DNA of 64,000 nucleotides from Ooceraea biroi (Eukaryota; Arthropoda; Insecta; Hymenoptera; Formicidae), in assembly GCF_003672135.1 (NCBI RefSeq), contig NC_039509.1, forward strand, positions 14,456,663-14,520,662. The letters run 5' to 3'. The position numbers and the translations under genes were made by a program. Below are positions 57,331-64,000 of the stretch, piece by piece (position 1 is the stretch's first letter; every line of letters begins with the position of its first letter). Under the pieces are notes generated by a model. That model did not search any database, was not told where the DNA came from, and was given only the letters and a program-made list of their open reading frames with translations.

Positions 57331-60300
57331 TTTTGCAGTCTATTATTCCGTATGCCGTCGCGTTACCTCGTACAAATGAGGCCAGACACGGCACGATTAG
57401 CCGTCTCGACAAACTTCTTGCTGAATTCGATTTGAGTGGTGTCGATTGTAATCTCGCACTTTGCGTTAAAACACAACGATGCAGGACAATGATTACATGC
57501 AATGGTTAAAATGTATAATATAGAACGCATAACGTAAGGGAAATTAATATAAAGTGTAAATAGATCATTTGATAGCTGATTGAGTATCTCAATTAATAAT
57601 AATGTGTACATCATATATGCGTACGTGTTACATCGTGCCGACAGATTTTTATGAGAATTCCTAGCGCTCGTTACATTGCCCTTTGCAGCACGTCCTTCGC
57701 GATCGCTTATTGCAGAGCACGTGAGTCATAAAAGAGCGAAACAAGCTTTACGGCTTTTTACGCTGAAGCAGCCCTTATTTCCAATTGCCTTTGCTCATTT
57801 GAATCCGCGAGATTGTACTGCTAGTGAAACCGTGTTTCAAAGAAAAACATCCCGTGTTGACAGAACATATTTTTGTGCAGTTTCTTTCATCATTTATCTT
57901 ACGAATTAATTATTTCACTAACCTCTTTGGCTCTTTCTCTCTTTGACATCTTTCTCTCTCTTTCTCTTTCATTTAATTAAATTAAAGTATTGTTTGCTAT
58001 ATATAAAGAAAATGGAAGGTATGTAATTACAAAAAGTGTATCTATCAATTTGCTGTTAAAATCTCATAAATTATATTATATTAATATTCATAAAACTCTA
58101 TTACAACATTACTGCGAGTAGATAATAATAGCTTCAAGCTCTCACGTATCATGATAATGCATAATGTAAAGGCAAATGCTCGGCAGCTCATAAATTGTAT
58201 AGAACGCGAAAACACGTTAATGCTTAAAAATTAAATGCAATGCCGTATATTAAACTCCGGATTGCATTGTTAAGCACATTGTGATGCACATGTCCCTAAA
58301 TAAATTGCAAGATCGCGTTACTATACCGAGCGCAATTAAATTAAAATGGATCGTGGTCACTTCTCGCATGGTGGTCGATATCTGAAATATCCACCGATAA
58401 GGTCGCGAGGAAAAAGAATCGCACGTAATTAGAGCTATGACGGCCACGCGACGTCGAGCGAATAAATATATCATCGTCGGAGAACGGATGCATATATACG
58501 GGTGCATACCCTTTCATGGTGGTACGGGCATAATTAGAAATCTCCAAAATAGAAATCTCCATTTCGCGCGTACCGTCAGTTACACAAATTATCCTATCCA
58601 TTCTCGTGAAATTCCCCTGGCAGGAATACGAATTACAAGTTAGACTTTGTTAAAATTTCATGGTATACCTAGTGGCAGACTCGCGGCCCTCCTGTAATAC
58701 AACGCACGAGAATCGGGGACGAAGGGAGTCAGACTTGACGTGTACGCCAACGAGTACACAGGTCTTCCCTGAAAAATAGATGGGATTCAAAACAGGTCAC
58801 GGACCATCCTCGCTTCTTACGAAAACCTTCTCCTCGTCGAGGACACGTGCACGCGCTTTCCCGATGCATGCACAAGTCGCTGCAACTTCGATCGACCTGG
58901 CGTTCTCCCTTCCTTAATACAATTTCCAAATCGGAGAGGCACTTCTGTATCTTGTTTTATTCTCTATGCATATTTGAAGATTGTTATATATATTCATATA
59001 TTGAGATAAATTTGTTTTAACCATACATTTTCTCTCTTGAAATTTTGATTGTTCAAAATTGTAATATTAATTTATTATTCTTAGCAATAACATATGTTCG
59101 TTCTAGAAATAATATTAATACATAAAGATTAAATGAGATATAGTAACATGTACAATAATATAGTAACAGATATAGTATAACAAGTAAATATAATAGCCAT
59201 TCTACTGGGCTACAACATTGTAATAATTTTATCAAATCCATTAATAAAGTAAACAAATATTGTCTCAGTTATTACAATATCACTTCATAATTGTATGAGA
59301 TTAAATCAAATGAGAGTTGAATAGAACAAGTGAAATACTGGGATATATTAAAGGAAGGACGTGAAAGAGAGAAAGAGAAGGATATTAATTTAAAACCATT
59401 TATTCCAGAAAAGAATGTATCAGTGAGAAAATAGAAAAGCGTGAACGAAAAAAAGTAGGTAAACCGAGAAGGGGAGGGGAATATAGGGGAAATATATAGC
59501 GAAGTGAAAATCGTACTGCATGCGTGCAGTAAGTTTACCGGAGTTATCCTGGGACACAATAGGATTCGTGCATAATGAAGTACTTGGGTTTCGGTTCCGG
59601 CATAGCTTTAGGGTGAGCGCAGGCGAATGAGACGCTTAATTACCCCGGCAAATTAAGTGGAAACAGCCTGATTAGTGGTACCTGTCTGGCTGCTGATGGT
59701 ATTCCTGGATTCGCAAGTGGCCGCGTTTCCCGTCCTTCTGTGTGCACAACCCTTTATAAACTCGTAGACTGTGAGAGACGCAGAAGGGAGGGAAATCGAG
59801 AGAGCAAAGGAGAGAGACTAGAGAGCGAGGTACAACTACGGCCGTGCAATTTCGTGGCTGATGCACTTCTCTCGCGTACATATCGCGATATGAATTCCAG
59901 CTCGATACCTCGGCTCAATTTCGGCAAATCTTCTGTGCGAATGCGCGTATGCGCGCCCGTGCGTTTTGTTTGATCATTTGATATTTCGCGACGATTGCCA
60001 CGAGGCAATTAACGGTGGTTGTGATCAAAGATCGATGTTATTCAACGTGTGAACTCCCAGCGGTGCTTACTTCCTCGATATTCTCTCCCATGATTTTGTG
60101 ATATGTTTAAAAAGAAAACTATATTGTAAAGAAAAATATACGTGCAACACATTTCGTGTTACTGATGTTACCTTAAACGTCAGAAATTATTTTAAAGACA
60201 CAGAAAAATTTGTTTGCGCATTTTCATGGCGACAAGTCAGTCACTCATGTATCGGATCGGTTCTTACTATTGATCCCTATATTTGCTGTTCTATAGACGA

Positions 60301-63300
60301 TTTTACATGATCCATATAATCGACAATCGGAAGATCGATCGATGCGGCAGATGGAAAACCTTCACAGATCGGCAGCGTCATTTGAAATTAGTACGTCATC
60401 AATATTCCACGCTCCGTTAATACCGTCGTGTCGATTATTAGCGAGTTAGATATCCAATTGAATATTCCAGAGTAATTACAGTATCCCGTCGGCTGTCAGC
60501 CGTTACATAATCCATAAATGGGTACCCTAGACAGCCTAATTAATTAGGCGTTCCGCATCCAGATTATAATTCTCAACGGGCGGCTGGTCCGACCACGCGT
60601 TGACGTTGACTACTTTTCTTGCCGCGTGCCGGCCGAACATGCACGCTGTCGCTGATCCGCCACTAATACCGAGATATCAGCGCACAACTGTTTCACACGT
60701 TCATCGTACAGACTGGTTCACGATTAACGGTCTCCTTTTAACTTTAAAGATATTCAAACAATTGCTGGATAGACCAAAGTGGCCTTTGGCCAATCGAACA
60801 TGTATCGAAATGCAGATTATTCTACGAAAAATAAAAAAACACGCGCTGCCAGTTAAAACATTTAATAAGTGATACAATTTAAGATAATTGTTGAGATAAA
60901 TCTTAAATCGCAAATTGTGCATTATAAATATTGTTCTATTGCTCACGAAATATAGGTGCATGTAATATTGATGTGACTAAATAGAACCATCTGTACTCCA
61001 AAAGAGTTTCGAACATTCAATTCGCAAGCAACGCGGTCAAATTAAGTGCGCAACTACTATTGCGGCAGTATTATTTTCTTAGAATGGATCGGAATAAGAG
61101 GGTTCTGAAATATCAAAATAAATTGCTCCTTTTCTTCGTGAGGAGCGTGCATCGCGCCGCAGAAACATTTTTCTCGTCGGAAATAAAGCGAACCGAAAGT
61201 TCACGGTGCTGTGACGTTTCTTGTTTCCCCAGGCTTCTTGGCTGTGATTGGAAAGCTTTCATCGTTCTCGTTTCCTACTATTTCTTGTGCACTTTTATTG
61301 CAGCTTCGCGTGCATTTCAAATACGACTACGAAGAAGCAGATAATTTTTCTCTCTGAGAAGATGATTCATTTCATGAGAGATTTAAAATTTTTAAATAAT
61401 ATGTCATTTTATTTAATATTTTTATCACATTCTTATAGAGATTGTACATATTTTTTCATATACATATATATTTATATTTTTTAATTCGTGAAATTCTAAA
61501 TTATAGATAATTAGAAATATTTTATTCATCTAATTGCACATATATCGTGAAATTGATAACTTTGATAGAATAATGGAACGATACAATTCTATTACATTTT
61601 CGTCTTCATAAATAAAATAAATATAAAATATTTTTCGCTAGAAAATGATTTAAAAACGGAGATAGTAATCGCAGATATAGGATTTGATATGGCACATGAA
61701 ACTCACAGAACTCGCAGATTTACAAAGTGAATCGAACGATTTAAGGACAAGGAAAATCGTTCAACGATTAACTGTAAAGCCACGTACGCGGAATTAGCAT
61801 TGTAATTGCCGGGGGTGAGGTTGCGGTTAGATCGCTCGCACCCCCTCGCGGCCATCGAGCCGCCACTACGTCGCGCCATCGTAAAACGCAGGCTGACGTA
61901 CACGACGACCGATCGACCTGAGTTGACCTATCCTAACCCGCGGAGGCTTGACCTAACCACCGACAGGGAGAAGCTCGATGATCGAATGGACCGTCAGCGC
62001 TCGAGGGTTTCCACGTGTCGATTCTCGTGAGCTCGTGATTTTTGTGCAATTCACCAGCTTAACACCCGGGGCCATTCCAGCGTTTCTGTTTTCTCTGGAA
62101 GCGTGTTAACACTTGAAGCTGACGCATCAAATGTCCCTGTAGTGTGACCGCGACATTTAATCGGAATCTATCTGATCCTACTCTGCTAGCCTTCGTTAAG
62201 CGCATGATTCCTTTATGTGCAAGAACTGCACTTACGCGTCTTGACGCGTACAATGTGCGCCGTAGAATCATTCCATCACTGTTTGTCATTTGTTTCATTG
62301 ATTTGAACTTTTAATTAGCCTATTAATTAATTAGTCAATTAATTAGCCTCGATTTCTATAATTGAATTTTATTATTATTGGGATTAGCTTGAGGCGCAAA
62401 CTAGGTAGTTATCATTTTCACGTATCCATGCGACAACACTATCCAAATCCCGATGATACTGGCAATGCTAGAACGTTCAGTTTCGGTAATGATTCATGCC
62501 GTGATGCTGCCGTGTCATGATAGCCACGTACCACGCGGAGACGAGCCTTTAATTGATGCATTGTTCGATCCACGCGTTCTACCTTCTACGTTGCCGCGCG
62601 ACACGCTGGAGAACACGGTCCCGTCGGGGACCGACAACACCTAACGGCGCGCAAGCTTCGCCTTAATAATACAACTCGATCTGAGGACCGATCGAATTGG
62701 TAATTAGTCGCGTTGCCAAGTTCCTATAACGATCCTTCCGCGAGTAATGCCGGATTGGCCGAGATGCACGATGTGTCATATGGACCACGACAGCCGAGTT
62801 AAACCAGACAAGCCAGTGCATGTAAATCAGCGTTGCAGTATTACTCTCGTCGACTGAGGCTTATTGGTTTACATGTATGATACACTTGTAGGAAAAAGGG
62901 GCGCGAGATCCTATATTATCATATAAAAGTCCTCTATAAGTTTTCATGAAATTCCAAACTTGCCAAAAGTGTCAATTTAAGTTATAGATTCATCAGCTGA
63001 AACGTGTCTCATTTCCGGCCTAGTTTTGGAACAACACGCGAAACGTTTGATTGTAATTTATAGCTAGCGCGTTTTTGCAACTCGGTTAATGAATCATTTG
63101 TTATTTCTGCTTCTGCACGCTCTATGGAAGCCAAAGGCAGCCGCGAAGGAACGCTGACGTTCAGATTCCTGATACGGCTGCCCTCTTCTTGCCACGCTAT
63201 CGTTAAATCTTTCTGTTTGAAATCCTCGTTTATTCTCGGTCGGTCATGTCGGTCATAAAACAGAAGATTTGTACTGCTACTTATAACACTGACATTAAGC

Positions 63301-63420
63301 TCCGCCCAGTCATGAATCGATATAATTTTATGATAGCGTAGACGAGGGTAGTGCTGTAGTATACATAAAATTATATTCTTAGAATGTAGACAATCTGGTA
63401 CACCTGCTTCACACGTTTCT
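57331..63420. other. non-coding region, mostly A+T-rich
   Basis: Nothing gene-like. A pyrimidine-rich tract at 57929-57970 and short CG-rich patches (58680-58920, 61800-62030, 62500-62640) are the only variations. 58970-59500 and 61330-61700 are strongly A+T-rich. Confidence 0.6.
57929..57970. repeat. pyrimidine-rich CT tract
   Basis: CTCTTTCTCTCTTTG followed by TTTCTCTCTCTTTCTCTTTC. Confidence 0.75.
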
Positions 63421-64000
63421 GCTGGGCTAAATATGTGAGGTCAGTCAATTATTATTATGGTAAGCTTCTTCTTTATTTTCAGACTATTCTTTTCTTAACA
63501 TTATTATTGGCAAAGGAAACGTAAATTTTTAGAGCAATAAAATATTAAACTATCTGATGTCGAAAATTTTTGTTAAATAACTTTTCTAATCTGTGAATTC
63601 ACTTTCTTTCTAATAAATTTTTACCATTTCACATGTATAGTTATATTATTACACTAAACTCGTTTAATTTAAAAATATACACGAGACGTTACGAGAACCT
63701 TTAAAATAGTACAAAAGAACATTTCATCGACCTAAACCAAGAGACATTTATATTATTAATACAGCTATGACTGTACGAGGTCAGTCTTCAAATTTAGAAT
63801 TTCTCTTGAGTAACACAAATCTTCTCAACGGACATTGTTTGATCAGTGAAATCGAGCTTTTTGAGGCGGAAAGGAGGACAAGGGTCGAGAAGAAGCCGGA
63901 ATTAGGATCTGGGTTAGCGGGTGCAGCTGCGAATGCTGCTGGTGATCGAGGGGTGAGAAGTCAGGAGGGATAATTAGTTGGTAAGCTTCTTCTACCGGTG
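63421..64000. other. end of window with paired repeated words
   Basis: GAGGTCAGTC followed downstream by GGTAAGCTTCTTCT occurs twice in the same order (63437 and 63459; 63777 and 63980). GGTAAGC matches a splice-donor consensus. The frame between (63767-63973) shows no family motif and closes just before the second donor-like word, so an untranslated exon is possible but unproven. Confidence 0.3.

Noticed and set aside
1..64000. tRNA and rRNA genes.
   Set aside because: I looked for tRNA box B words with a matching acceptor stem and for rRNA core words, and found none convincing. A covariance-model search would be decisive.

Overview
The window is eukaryotic and looks like an insect, most likely a hymenopteran and perhaps an ant. 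CpG-rich and A+T-rich blocks alternate, GA/CT microsatellites are common, and nearly every recognisable protein is a transposase of insect-type mariner or related Tc1/mariner (ITm) elements. The species cannot be fixed from this sequence. I found no convincing host protein-coding exon, rRNA or tRNA in 64 kb, so the window reads as an intergenic desert or a very long intron in which transposons landed.

Layout. Positions 1-988 hold most of a broken mariner on the minus strand, cut by the window edge. Positions 2515-3813 hold a complete but dead mariner of a different family, with TA target duplications. Positions 4622-5715 are an internally deleted long-TIR ITm element that still has an open 201-residue frame. 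Positions 5718-14917 are non-coding. Positions 14920-16927 are a 2.0-kb ITm element with 364-bp TIRs, an inverted internal fragment and a mutated catalytic residue. Positions 16930-35793 are non-coding, with several blocks resembling conserved non-coding DNA. A third long-TIR element (35798-36550) keeps a transposase C-terminus on the minus strand. A probable solo LTR lies at 42375-42695 (minus). A 569-bp MITE at 46353-46921 keeps only a transposase N-terminal fragment.

The most unusual object is a 2,033-bp modular foldback element at 50364-52396. It has a 9-bp target duplication, two 316-bp terminal segments, A modules of about 164 bp (two left, three right), an internal 240-bp palindrome without spacer, and two 165-bp B modules. 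Modules are punctuated by GTGAGACGC or its complement and are dense in AGTTCT words. It encodes no transposase and must have been mobilised in trans.

The four CAGGGTG-ended elements (4622, 14920, 35798, 46353) form a decay series within one clade. In the two where it can be measured, the spacing between the second and third catalytic positions is 41 residues. All four are bordered by TATA on both sides. None of the transposases in the window looks able to move its own element.
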